A DNA stretch of 64,000 nt, from NCBI GenBank assembly GCA_018652955.1, contig JABIBA010000001.1, positions 28,751 through 92,750 of the forward strand, written 5' to 3'. Positions 19,329 to 29,042 of the stretch are shown one piece after another. The DNA is from Candidatus Peribacter sp. (GTDB taxonomy: Bacteria > Patescibacteriota > Gracilibacteria > Peribacterales > Peribacteraceae). Position 1 is the stretch's first letter, and the number at the start of each line of letters is the position of its first letter. The position numbers and the translations under genes are program-made. Under the pieces are notes generated by a model. It ran no database searches, was not told the origin of the DNA, and saw nothing but the letters and a program-made list of their open reading frames with translations.

Positions 19329-19814
19329 TTAGGAGTCTCCTTCTTTTTTGTCATCCTCTTTTTCTTCTGCTGGTGCCTCTTTCGCAGGCTCTTCTTTCTT
19401 CTCTTCTTCCTTTACCTCCTCTTTCTTTTCCTCTTCAGCCGGTTTCTCCTCTTCTTTAGGCGCTTCTTCAGCTGCTGGTGCCTCTGGGGCAGGGGCAGGA
19501 GCTGCGGGAGCTGACTCTTCCTCTACTTCTTTCTTCTTTTTCTTCTTAAAGTACTTCTCCTGGTACTTTTCCATTCCCTTTACGTCTTTCTTAGAAAGAA
19601 GACGCGCTACAGTGTCTGTAGGAATAGCACCATGCTTGATCCAGTGCTCAATACGCGGAAGATCAAATTCAAATACTACAGGGTCTCTAGTAGGCAGGTA
19701 GTGCCCTAGAAACTCGAGAGACTTACCCTTTGCAGCGTTTGTCCTTTCAGTCACCACAAGTCTAAATGTGGGATTGTTCTTGTTACCGGTGCGTTGTAGT
19801 CGAATTCGAAGCAT
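19329..19814 (-). CDS. rpsP: 30S ribosomal protein S16 with long charged C-terminal extension
   Basis: MLRIRLQRTGNKNNPTFRLVVTERTNAAKGKSLEFLGHYLPTRDP; Lys/Glu/Ala/Pro-rich tail. Confidence 0.94.
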   Translation of the reverse strand: MLRIRLQRTGNKNNPTFRLVVTERTNAAKGKSLEFLGHYLPTRDPVVFEFDLPRIEHWIKHGAIPTDTVARLLSKKDVKGMEKYQEKYFKKKKKKEVEEESAPAAPAPAPEAPAAEEAPKEEEKPAEEEKKEEVKEEEKKEEPAKEAPAEEKEDDKKEGDS

Positions 19815-19873
19815 ATAAATATTAAGCCAGCAGAGTTTAGGTTCTCTAGAGGCCCTTAGCAAGAGAAAGAGTC

Positions 19874-20176
19874 TTAATTTGCAGTATTCCCAGACCTTGT
19901 AATGAAGATATCATCAATATTTATGCCCTCATGAGTGTTGATATACCCCAAAAGCACCTCTTTTACCTGAGAAAGCTCCTGAGAGGCAATTGCATGATCT
20001 GATTCAATGACTATTGTCGTATCTGACTTCTTAGAGACTGAAAGATATGACGTGTATTCAGGAAGATTTTCTTCAATCCACTGAGCAGTAAGAAATGTGA
20101 CATAGGAAGCCCCAGCCTCATCTTTGAGACCGCGTTTATTGAGTACCCGAGGAATGAGGTTCGAGAGTTTATCCAT
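19874..20176 (-). CDS. DUF721/DciA-like protein
   Basis: Short protein with MDKLSNLIPRVLNKRGL N-terminus and TIVIESDHAIASQELSQVKEVLLGYIN C-terminal pattern as in DUF721/DciA. Confidence 0.6.
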   Translation of the reverse strand: MDKLSNLIPRVLNKRGLKDEAGASYVTFLTAQWIEENLPEYTSYLSVSKKSDTTIVIESDHAIASQELSQVKEVLLGYINTHEGINIDDIFITRSGNTAN

Positions 20177-21200
20177 GGAGAGCGCTTTGAAGTATAGCAG
20201 AAATTTGATCTGCAGACTTTTCCCAATCATACTTTTGCTCAGGTATGTCTGATTGCTTCGGCGGATTTCTAAAAGCCATAATTAGTGACTCGTGAGATTC
20301 ATCTATTAACAGAGCATGATCTCCAGCAACTTCTGGGATTGCAGAAGCATTCCTTGCGATAACAGGACATCCGCAAGCTCGAGCTTCAAGAATCGGCAAA
20401 CAGAATCCTTCATACTCAGAAGCTGTTACAAAACAAGCTGCTGAAGTATAAAGTGCAGAGAGTTCTTCATGTTCGACACCTAAGAGAATCCGAGTAGTAT
20501 CACAGATTTGTAATCTATCAACTTCTTTACCATTGGTCACAATAATTAACGGAGATGTAACACCGCTCATTATATGAGCATCTATAAGCTTTTGTACGTT
20601 CTTATGCTGCTTTGCAGCACCTACGTATAAAAAGTATCCAGGTGTAAGGTCGTAAAAATCAAGAATATCTTTATCTTCAGTTTTACGAAAAGCTTTATCA
20701 AACCCCTCTGTCACTACCGTGGCTTTTGAGGAGTGACTATTTCCGTACTCAGATAACACTTCAGATTTCGTAAATTCACTAACACAAATAATGTGAGACG
20801 ATTTTGCGACTGCTCGTCTCATCAGTGACCTATAGGCGACTTGTTTGAGCTTAGAGGTGTTATTTGGAAACCTGTGCAAAATAAGATCATGAATAGTGAC
20901 AACATAAGGAACAGGGCACACATACGGAACATTAAAATGCGGAGAGTAGAGAAGATCGATACCAGAACGTTTAATTGTAGCTGGAAATTGTACCTGTTCA
21001 GCAACTGAGTAATGCGGATACGCTGTTTCTACAAGTTCGAATTGCCCAGATAACTCTTTAATCCAATCTTCTGAAGTAGATCGAACAAACAAAACATAAG
21101 GAGAGCCTGAGCTAAGAAGGCCTTTAACAATATTTCGCGTATACGTACCGAGACCAATGGACTCAGAAGCAAACCGACAATCGATTCCAATACGCGTCAT
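20169..21200 (-). CDS. Glycosyltransferase family 4-type
   Basis: SIGLGTYTRNIVKGL, YSPHFNVPYVCPVPYVVTIHDL, FLYVGAAKQHKN, SEYEGFCLPILEARACGCPVIARNASAIPEV. Confidence 0.9.
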   Translation of the reverse strand: MTRIGIDCRFASESIGLGTYTRNIVKGLLSSGSPYVLFVRSTSEDWIKELSGQFELVETAYPHYSVAEQVQFPATIKRSGIDLLYSPHFNVPYVCPVPYVVTIHDLILHRFPNNTSKLKQVAYRSLMRRAVAKSSHIICVSEFTKSEVLSEYGNSHSSKATVVTEGFDKAFRKTEDKDILDFYDLTPGYFLYVGAAKQHKNVQKLIDAHIMSGVTSPLIIVTNGKEVDRLQICDTTRILLGVEHEELSALYTSAACFVTASEYEGFCLPILEARACGCPVIARNASAIPEVAGDHALLIDESHESLIMAFRNPPKQSDIPEQKYDWEKSADQISAILQSALHG

Positions 21201-21218
21201 CTCCAGTATGATACCTGC

Positions 21219-21998
21219 ATGGACGTTAAAGAAGCACTCAAGTCATCGGGAATTGATGGGCTAGAAGCAGAAGTGCTCCTAGCACATGCTCTAGGCAAAA
21301 ATAGAGAATGGCTAATGGCGCACCCAGAAGAAGAAATTGACCAAGCTGAGTACGAAGTTCTTCTAGAACGCAGAAAGACGAATGAGCCAGTTGCGTATAT
21401 CACAGAAAGCCAGGACTTCTATGGCAGGGATTATTTTGTCGATAACCGTGTACTTATTCCAAGAGATTCAACAGAGCGAATCGTAGATCTTGCGCTAGAC
21501 CTTCTAAAAGATCGTGAGGATTGCGTACGGCAAGTTGACCTTGGAGTCGTTGGTTTTGCGAAAGTATTCGGTAACGTATCAGATGTCCACACCGTAGTAG
21601 ACATTTGCACTGGCAGCGGATGTATCGCAATTACCTTAGCGCTAGAGACAGATATGAATATTATTGCTACTGATATTTCTCAAGATGCACTCGATGTCGC
21701 GAAACGTAATGCAAAGACACACGGAGTAGAAGATCGAATAGATTTTCGACTAGGCAATTTAACAGAACCAATACAAGATCTTGAAGAACCGTTTCTTGTC
21801 GTTACCAATCCACCATATGTTCCAGACGAAGATGAGCTCATGGAAGATGTAAAAGATTTCGAGCCTCACCTCGCTTTATTTGGAGGTCCTACAGGTAGTG
21901 ATCTTGTTGTTCAAATTTACAACAGTTTGCAACAAAACAACGCATGCAAAGGCTGTGTTATAGAGTGCAGAACTACTCATCTTGATTTTCTTGCATAA
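21219..21998 (+). CDS. prmC: Peptide chain release factor N5-glutamine methyltransferase
   Basis: VDICTGSGCIAITLALE, NPPYVPDEDEL motifs of PrmC/HemK. Confidence 0.9.
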   Translation: MDVKEALKSSGIDGLEAEVLLAHALGKNREWLMAHPEEEIDQAEYEVLLERRKTNEPVAYITESQDFYGRDYFVDNRVLIPRDSTERIVDLALDLLKDREDCVRQVDLGVVGFAKVFGNVSDVHTVVDICTGSGCIAITLALETDMNIIATDISQDALDVAKRNAKTHGVEDRIDFRLGNLTEPIQDLEEPFLVVTNPPYVPDEDELMEDVKDFEPHLALFGGPTGSDLVVQIYNSLQQNNACKGCVIECRTTHLDFLA

Positions 21999-22028
21999 AG
22001 TTAAAAAGTAGAGAAGAGTATACGGTCT

Positions 22029-22442
22029 ATGCAGGTTGCCCAACCAGTTAAGTGTCCTTTGGATAGGCTTGAAGGAGTCCTTACTTCTGAAGAAGGTACT
22101 GCCTTACGAAGATTTGAAGCTGTGGTGCGGCACAAGAGGGCAACCCGAGAGCAAATTGATAGAGCGGTACAGTGGATAATTGCTAGGCCAAACTGTGACG
22201 AGATAATGCAATTAGCATCAAAGATTGCTGTTCATGATAGAAAATTACGCGCTGTCTTAGAGCTCGTCTATGACCAATTGATTGCCGTACAATTTGGTGA
22301 CCTTTTGGCAGAAAGGATAGGGGTAGTAGATGATCTAGCTGAATTGGCGCATTACAATGAAGTTGGTGATAGAGATGCTATTAATGCCATAGTAAAGCTT
22401 AGGGCAGAAAGAAATGTTGAGAGTTCCACTTCCATCGCGTAA
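22029..22442 (+). CDS. Hypothetical protein (137 aa)
   Basis: Complete ORF between prmC and purA; no family recognised. Confidence 0.5.
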   Translation: MQVAQPVKCPLDRLEGVLTSEEGTALRRFEAVVRHKRATREQIDRAVQWIIARPNCDEIMQLASKIAVHDRKLRAVLELVYDQLIAVQFGDLLAERIGVVDDLAELAHYNEVGDRDAINAIVKLRAERNVESSTSIA

Positions 22443-22464
22443 TAAGATTCCATACAATAGGGAC

Positions 22465-23676
22465 GTGAGTTCAATACAAAATACTCTTGGCCCCGTCACT
22501 TCTGTAATAGGAGCGCAGTGGGGTGATGAGGGAAAGGGGAAGATCGTAGATATACTTGCTTCAGAGTATGACGTTATTGCTCGTGCTTGTGGTGGTGCAA
22601 ATGCAGGACACACGATTGTTGTAGAAGGAGAGAAACACGTATTTCACCTTATGCCATCTGGATGTTTGCATGCTGGTAAAGATATCGTACTTGGCTCAGG
22701 CCTTGTTATTCACTTGCCAACACTACTCAAAGAAATCGCCACATTAGAAGAACATGGTATTTCTATTATTGATCGTCTCCATATTTCTAAGGCTGCACAC
22801 ATTGTGTTTGATTATCACAAAGAAGTAGACGGAGTCCTTGAAGACCAAAGAGAGGAGCCTATTGGGACTACCAAGAGGGGAATCGGACCTGCATACATGG
22901 ACAAAGCTGCACGTACTGGTGTTCGTATGGAACGACTTGGAGAAGACCTCTCATCTGTAATTACAAACAGAGTAGACCCAATCAAAAAAAATTACGGAGT
23001 AGACGTCGATGCTGCAACTGAAATCCAAAACCTAAAAGATGCTCATGCAAAAATTGGAAGTTGCATCTGTGACACTGTTGAATTTCTTGCAAAAGCGAGG
23101 TCAGCAGGGAAAACAATTCTTGTAGAAGGTGCCCAAGCTGTACTGCTTGATATTGATCACGGAACATATCCATTCGTAACAAGTTCATCGACAACTCTTG
23201 CGGGAGCCTTGCAGGGTCTTGGTCTCCCACCAATGGCTGTCACTTCATGTATTGGAGTTGCCAAAGCATACTGCACACGTGTTGGAGAAGGGGATTTTGC
23301 TACAGAGGCAGAAGGTGATGCCGAGGAGAGACTTCGAGAGCGTGGTGGTGAATACGGATCAACTACAGGTCGCCCACGCAGAACTGGTTGGCTGAATATA
23401 GATCAACTAAACGAAACACAAGCGCTCAATGGATTTACAGGGTGGAACGTTACAAAGCTTGATGTGCTCGACGAAGAAGAAGTTATTCCTGTTATGATTA
23501 ACAGCAAACTCGAAGAACTTCCAGGCTGGAAGTCTTCTACAGCAGGGCTAACAAGCTTCGAAGAACTGCCAGAAAATGCTCAAAAGTACATCAAGAGAAT
23601 AGAAGAAGAGACAGGAGTTCCCGCTACGTTTATCGGAACCGGCCCTGGAAGAGAGGAGATGATCACCAAGACTTGA
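22465..23676 (+). CDS. purA: Adenylosuccinate synthetase
   Basis: VIGAQWGDEGKGKIVDILA, GANAGHTIVV, GTTKRGIGPAYMDKAAR; GTG start at 22465 proposed because the track Met at 22414 overlaps the upstream gene. Confidence 0.95.
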   Translation: MSSIQNTLGPVTSVIGAQWGDEGKGKIVDILASEYDVIARACGGANAGHTIVVEGEKHVFHLMPSGCLHAGKDIVLGSGLVIHLPTLLKEIATLEEHGISIIDRLHISKAAHIVFDYHKEVDGVLEDQREEPIGTTKRGIGPAYMDKAARTGVRMERLGEDLSSVITNRVDPIKKNYGVDVDAATEIQNLKDAHAKIGSCICDTVEFLAKARSAGKTILVEGAQAVLLDIDHGTYPFVTSSSTTLAGALQGLGLPPMAVTSCIGVAKAYCTRVGEGDFATEAEGDAEERLRERGGEYGSTTGRPRRTGWLNIDQLNETQALNGFTGWNVTKLDVLDEEEVIPVMINSKLEELPGWKSSTAGLTSFEELPENAQKYIKRIEEETGVPATFIGTGPGREEMITKT

Positions 23677-23707
23677 TTTTAAGCTTAGCATAGCGAAGAA
23701 TGATCAT

Positions 23708-24139
23708 ATGAATGAAAACGAGCAGATATTTGAACGCCTTCTAAAAGAGGCAATGGCAGCTGAAGGTAATCCCACACCACCTCAATCTAATCCCTCAGAA
23801 CAGGAGCATTGGCTTACAAAAAACTTTAGAAAAAGAGTAATGGCTCTCGACGACAAATTAGTAGTTAATCAACTTCATGGGTTCTCTCTTCCTGATAGAA
23901 ATATTGCTGATGGAAATATTGTAAAAAGTCACAGGAATAGGATTATTGAGGCTGGGAGCGGACAACAAATATTCAGAGGTGCCGAAAGAGAGATACATGT
24001 ATGTAGATTTACACTGAATACAGCGTTAAGCCCAGGTATTGAATTTTCTGACATGCACCCTGAAGCTCATCAGCTACTTCACCCACTAATGCAAAAGTGT
24101 CTAGAAGAACGAGAAGAAATATTTGCAGAGGCAAATTAA
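23708..24139 (+). CDS. Hypothetical protein (143 aa)
   Basis: Complete ORF; no family recognised. Confidence 0.5.
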   Translation: MNENEQIFERLLKEAMAAEGNPTPPQSNPSEQEHWLTKNFRKRVMALDDKLVVNQLHGFSLPDRNIADGNIVKSHRNRIIEAGSGQQIFRGAEREIHVCRFTLNTALSPGIEFSDMHPEAHQLLHPLMQKCLEEREEIFAEAN

Positions 24140-25020
24140 TCCACTCTCTCGCCCCACTTCAGCTTATTACGAAGTGTACTGAAGAACGTATCTTTCGAGC
24201 GCCTAAGAAATTTTATGCTACGCGTTTCTTGAGTAATCGTAATTACATCCTCTCCTTCAAGTCCTACGTACACCTGACCATCAAGAGTTAAGACTACTTC
24301 TGTATCTTTATATTTTTTCTGCTTAGTTTTCACTGTGATTTGTACCTCAGCATCAGAGCGAAGCACTACGGGCTTTTGTGAAAAACTGTGAGGACTAATT
24401 GGAGTTAAAATCATCGCATCGAGTGTTGGATGCACTATCGGCCCGCCAGAAGAAAGATTGTATGCAGTAGAACCTGTAGGAGTAGAGATGATCAAGCCGT
24501 CAGCATGAAACGTAGTAAGAGGCTCTCCATTTACAGATGTTTCTAGGTCAACAAGTCTAGCGATTGTCCCTTGAGCAATGACAGCTTCGTTAAGAGCAAA
24601 CCCAGAAATAATTTCTTTATCTCCACGCATGGCAATCACATTTATCAGCCTTCGCTCATCTAGAATCCCTTCACCGGCTATAAATTTTGGAATGAGCACA
24701 GCAGCTTCATCAAATTCTGTTTCTGCTAAAAATCCAACACGACCTCTGTTAACACTGAGGATTGGAGTACTGCAGTCAGAAAGTTCTCGGACAGCACGCA
24801 AAATTGTACCGTCTCCACCAATAACAAGAAGAAGATCTATTTCGTCTTCACTTTTATATTCTGGATGATCCGTAGCACAATCTATTCCTCCTACTCTTTT
24901 TGGATCCATGAATACGGTAGCACCTGCTCCTTCAACAATGGATACAATCGTATCCACAGTTTTGCACTTGTCTTCAAGTCCAGATTTTACGGTAATGCCG
25001 ACGCGGTTATATTTTGCCAT
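24136..25020 (-). CDS. nadK: NAD kinase
   Basis: LLVIGGDGTILRAVRE, SVNRGRVGFLAE, DGLIISTPTGSTAYNLSSGGPIVHP. Confidence 0.95.
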   Translation of the reverse strand: MAKYNRVGITVKSGLEDKCKTVDTIVSIVEGAGATVFMDPKRVGGIDCATDHPEYKSEDEIDLLLVIGGDGTILRAVRELSDCSTPILSVNRGRVGFLAETEFDEAAVLIPKFIAGEGILDERRLINVIAMRGDKEIISGFALNEAVIAQGTIARLVDLETSVNGEPLTTFHADGLIISTPTGSTAYNLSSGGPIVHPTLDAMILTPISPHSFSQKPVVLRSDAEVQITVKTKQKKYKDTEVVLTLDGQVYVGLEGEDVITITQETRSIKFLRRSKDTFFSTLRNKLKWGERVD

Positions 25021-25025
25021 TGGTG

Positions 25026-26066
25026 CTAGTATACGGCGGATTCAATCGCTTCTAAGAAAAGATCGACAGTTCTTTTCCAGGTGAATATTTCTGCTTGAAT
25101 AGGCCCTTTTGAGGCATATTCTGATCGTAGACTCGCACTCTCAAGTAATGTCTGAAGTCCTGTAGTAATAGACTGAACGCTTTCTGGCTCTACGACCACT
25201 GCCGCATTTCCTGTGACTTCTTTTAGGCTTCCTCTGTTAGATGTCAGTATTGGAATACCACGTTGGAGTGCATCGAGTATTTGCATTCCAAAACCTTCAT
25301 ACAAAGATGGATACGCAAACACCGTTGCAGTCGAAAGTAATAATTGATACTCCTCATCAGATACATAATCTTTCCATTCAACACCTTCTGTAATACGAGA
25401 AAGTCGCAAAATCTCTGCATCATCCCAACCACGAGCTCCTACTAACACTAATCTATATTGAGATTTAAGATGTTGTGGTAATGCGGCATATGCTTTAATT
25501 AGTCTTTCTTGATTTTTACGCGGGCAGAGAGTTCCAACACAAAGAATTGTTTTTTGGTCAGGAACAGCCTGCGGCATTTGCACAAACATCGGACCTGCGA
25601 ATATCGAAGTAACAGAGCTTGGCGAAAGGTTCGGGAACTTTTTGAGTAGATCCTGGCGAGTAGATTCGGACGCAGTACAAATATGCTTCGCATTCATCAC
25701 CGTCTTATTAATAAGAAGGCGTTCAATAAACTTTGCTCTTCTCTCATGTGGTTCATCGGAAAATGCAATGAGATCATGAATGATTGGAACGGTGTTTACT
25801 TTCTTCTTTAAAAGATATGGAGCAATAAAGCTCGTAGGACTGATATAGAAATCACACTGAGATATCTTCGCAAATTTACTCGCTGCTAAGTGCCAAAGTA
25901 ATTTTCCAGAAAATGCGACTGTACTCTCTACATTCTGCGATGTGTGCGTAAGAACGGTTAAATCTATATCTCTTGTGGTAAGTTCATCAAGAAATCCTTT
26001 TGTCCACTGGCCTTTTCCAGCTTTCTTTTGGGTAAAAGCTTCTCTGGCATCAATTACAAGTTTCAC
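25026..26066 (-). CDS. Glycosyltransferase family 4-type
   Basis: ILCVGTLCPRKNQERLIKAYA, PSLYEGFGMQILDALQRGIPILTSNRGSLKEV. Confidence 0.88.
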   Translation of the reverse strand: MKLVIDAREAFTQKKAGKGQWTKGFLDELTTRDIDLTVLTHTSQNVESTVAFSGKLLWHLAASKFAKISQCDFYISPTSFIAPYLLKKKVNTVPIIHDLIAFSDEPHERRAKFIERLLINKTVMNAKHICTASESTRQDLLKKFPNLSPSSVTSIFAGPMFVQMPQAVPDQKTILCVGTLCPRKNQERLIKAYAALPQHLKSQYRLVLVGARGWDDAEILRLSRITEGVEWKDYVSDEEYQLLLSTATVFAYPSLYEGFGMQILDALQRGIPILTSNRGSLKEVTGNAAVVVEPESVQSITTGLQTLLESASLRSEYASKGPIQAEIFTWKRTVDLFLEAIESAVY

Positions 26067-26095
26067 GAAAACAAGTGTAATGCTATGATTTCCTT

Positions 26096-26641
26096 ATGCC
26101 AAATAGAGCATTCAGTAAGTTTAAGGCGTTACCTCTAGAAGAGCAGATACTTAATGGTGCTTCGATAGCAGCATTTGTATCAGTGTTCTTTCCGTGGGTA
26201 GGAGGAGAATGGCTTGGTGGAAAGGTTATAACCTATACGGGCCTCGGGTTCTTCACCTCATTTATTGGCCTTACGGTATTACTTTTGAATGCTTACATCA
26301 TCCTTATTACTCTGGTTCCTCTTACTGGTGGACCTCAGATAGTGAAGCGTGGCAATAAAGACCTCGTACGGCTATTGGCAGCACTTCTTTCAAGTCTTCT
26401 TACTGTGGCAATATGGTCTGTCCTCACCAAGTTTACCTTTGAATTTAGCCGTCTACAGATACACTTTGGGCTCTATGGCACATTGGTAGGAAGTATTATT
26501 TGTAGCCTGTATTCATTACTTCTGTACAAAGAAGCAGGTAAATCGGCTGTTAAGGACATCTTTGATCACTCAGAACCTCAGAGTAGTAGTATTCCACCTC
26601 CACCATCTTCTCAGCCAGAAGACCACAATATATATAAATAA
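26096..26641 (+). CDS. Integral membrane protein, hypothetical (181 aa)
   Basis: Four hydrophobic stretches; complete ORF. Confidence 0.6.
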   Translation: MPNRAFSKFKALPLEEQILNGASIAAFVSVFFPWVGGEWLGGKVITYTGLGFFTSFIGLTVLLLNAYIILITLVPLTGGPQIVKRGNKDLVRLLAALLSSLLTVAIWSVLTKFTFEFSRLQIHFGLYGTLVGSIICSLYSLLLYKEAGKSAVKDIFDHSEPQSSSIPPPPSSQPEDHNIYK

Positions 26642-26678
26642 AGAAGCAATATCCCTTCAGACTCTGTAGTATACCTTT

Positions 26679-26999
26679 ATGAGCGATCAAGAATTCAGCA
26701 ACGAAGATTTTGTCTATGTCGACCCAGACTTAAAGCAGGCTGTTGCTCTCGTTGATTGGGATAAGGATGGAAATGCTCTACCTAAAGAATGGCCAAGGGT
26801 TGAAAAGAAACTCGCAGAAGGTGAAGAGCCACGCAAGCCATTTAGAAAACCAAGAATTCGTTACTACCCATGGGGGAGCTATAAAACAATGTGCAAGATT
26901 TACAAACTCAAAGGAAAGGTAAAAGACAAAGACACAGAAGACTACATCAAACTCGATGTCGCTATAGATAAGCTGCAGCAGGAACCGTACTGGAACTAG
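26679..26999 (+). CDS. Hypothetical protein (106 aa)
   Basis: Complete ORF; no family recognised. Confidence 0.5.
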   Translation: MSDQEFSNEDFVYVDPDLKQAVALVDWDKDGNALPKEWPRVEKKLAEGEEPRKPFRKPRIRYYPWGSYKTMCKIYKLKGKVKDKDTEDYIKLDVAIDKLQQEPYWN

Positions 27000-27952
27000 C
27001 TGACAAGCGAAGCCACCGATTCAACATCGTTTTTTGATCCAATAATTATTTGTGTGCGCTGATCTACAGACGTAATTTCTTTGTCGAGAATTGCCATAGT
27101 TCCATCAGATGCTGCACCTCCTGCTTCTTCCGCAAGGAAGGCGAATGGTCCACATTCAAAGACATGACGAAGTTTTCCATCAGGGTACTTAGACCCTTCA
27201 CCACCACCAATGTTACTAAACACTCCTTGGCCCTTACTAAGGATATGGTGAATATCTGCAACCATACAACCTGAGTATCGGAGAGTTTTCTCTTCTTCCT
27301 GCCAACTATCAATCGCCTTTTTGTATCCAGGATTCGTAGTAATTGCTCGCAGGTTTCCTGGGCTGTAGTTTTTTGCGTCGTCTCCTATACCAAGGTGATC
27401 ACGCAAAAGTACAAATTCTCCAACGTCATTCAAGATAAACTCGTGCACACCTTTGCCATTTCCAAGAGACACAACAAGAAGAGTTCGTGGTCCGTACAGT
27501 ACATACATAGCAGCTACTTGCTCACGTGGTGTAGCGCCAATAACATTACCGTCCTTGTAGATACCAAATATTGAACCAATTGCGAAGTTTGCATCGACAA
27601 GTGAACTGCCGTCGAGAGGGTCAAATACAACACTGTATTGACCTTCAGGATCCAATTCTACGATATCTGGTTGCTCTTCTGAGATATAACAACAGACAAG
27701 ACCAGATTCACAAAGAAATTCTCGAATCAAATTGTCAGCCAATACATCCAAGGCTAGTTGGTCTTCTCCAAATTCATTTTTTGTTCCAGCTAGACCTGCT
27801 TCTGTTGTTTGAATAGCATAACTGATGTACTTACAGGCGCGTGATAAGTCGACAATGAGGTGTCTTAGGTCGTGATCTGCCTTACTGTGATTAATAAGGT
27901 GCCAGTTTAGGTTTGGCTTAGTTGGTGCCGGACAAGAATCTGCTTTACCCAT
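26996..27952 (-). CDS. fbp: Fructose-1,6-bisphosphatase class I
   Basis: VVFDPLDGSSLVDANFAIGSIFGIY, YSGCMVADIHHILSKGQGVFSNIGG; start at MGKADSC. Confidence 0.93.
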   Translation of the reverse strand: MGKADSCPAPTKPNLNWHLINHSKADHDLRHLIVDLSRACKYISYAIQTTEAGLAGTKNEFGEDQLALDVLADNLIREFLCESGLVCCYISEEQPDIVELDPEGQYSVVFDPLDGSSLVDANFAIGSIFGIYKDGNVIGATPREQVAAMYVLYGPRTLLVVSLGNGKGVHEFILNDVGEFVLLRDHLGIGDDAKNYSPGNLRAITTNPGYKKAIDSWQEEEKTLRYSGCMVADIHHILSKGQGVFSNIGGGEGSKYPDGKLRHVFECGPFAFLAEEAGGAASDGTMAILDKEITSVDQRTQIIIGSKNDVESVASLVS

Positions 27953-28968
27953 TATTTCATAAAGGAAATTACTTTCTGGAGGAGTTCTGTGACACGCATC
28001 GCGTAACCCCACTCGTTGTCGTACCAGGCAAGAAGTTGAACAGTTTTGCCGTCAACTACCTTGGTGAACGTCGAATCTACTATTGATGAATGAGGGTCTG
28101 TCATGAAATCGATAGAAACACACTGCTCATCACATACTGCGAGAACATTTTTAAGCTCACCTTTAGCTTCTTTTTTGAGTACTGCGTTAATCTCTTCTAC
28201 TGAGGCATCTTTTTCTAGAACAAACGCCATATAGGAACAACTTACCGTAGGTACTGGTACACGGAATGCCATTCCATCAATTTTACCATCAAGCTCTGGG
28301 AAGATCTTTGCACAGGCTTTAACAGCACCAGTTTTTGTCGGGATAATCGAAAGTGTTGCAGCTCGAGCTCTGCGGAGGTCGTTTCCGTCTCCTTTGTTAT
28401 CTAATAGATTTTGTGTAGCTGTAAATGCATGCACAGAATTTACGAGAAGATTGGCAACACCAAAGTTTTCGTGCATTACCTTAATAACAGGGGCAATACA
28501 GTTTGTCGTACAAGAAGCATTAGAGATAATCGGCATTTCGCCAGTCAGTCCCTCATCATTTACCCCTAATACAAATGTAGGAGTGTCATCTTTCATTGGC
28601 GCAGTGACTATTACACGACTTGCACCTGCCTTAATGTGTCCAGATGCTTTCTCGGTCGTTGTAAAGTGACCAGTGGACTCTATAACTATATCTACCTTCA
28701 ATTCTTTCCACGGACACTTAGCGGGGTCCTTTTCTTTAACGATTCGAACTTCTTGTCCATTCACAATCATATGCTCTTCATCCTTTACTTCTACATCTCC
28801 AGTAAATTTTCCGTGCAAAGAGTCATACTTTAATAAGTACGCGCGCATCTCTGAAGTAGAGGATGCGTTTACACCAACAACCACCACGCTGTCACCGTAG
28901 TGCTCAAGTAACTGACGATGCACATTTCGGCCGATTCGACCGTAGCCATTAATGGCAATGCGTTTCAT
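27952..28968 (-). CDS. Glyceraldehyde-3-phosphate dehydrogenase paralog (GapB-like cofactor loop)
   Basis: [44 protein letters not shown]; cofactor loop VNASSTSEM. Confidence 0.93.
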   Translation of the reverse strand: MKRIAINGYGRIGRNVHRQLLEHYGDSVVVVGVNASSTSEMRAYLLKYDSLHGKFTGDVEVKDEEHMIVNGQEVRIVKEKDPAKCPWKELKVDIVIESTGHFTTTEKASGHIKAGASRVIVTAPMKDDTPTFVLGVNDEGLTGEMPIISNASCTTNCIAPVIKVMHENFGVANLLVNSVHAFTATQNLLDNKGDGNDLRRARAATLSIIPTKTGAVKACAKIFPELDGKIDGMAFRVPVPTVSCSYMAFVLEKDASVEEINAVLKKEAKGELKNVLAVCDEQCVSIDFMTDPHSSIVDSTFTKVVDGKTVQLLAWYDNEWGYAMRVTELLQKVISFMK

Positions 28969-29042
28969 GTGCGGACATAATAGGGGATCATTCGCGCTAT
29001 GCAACCCATTCCTCTTGAACACTGTCTAATAGATTACAATCC

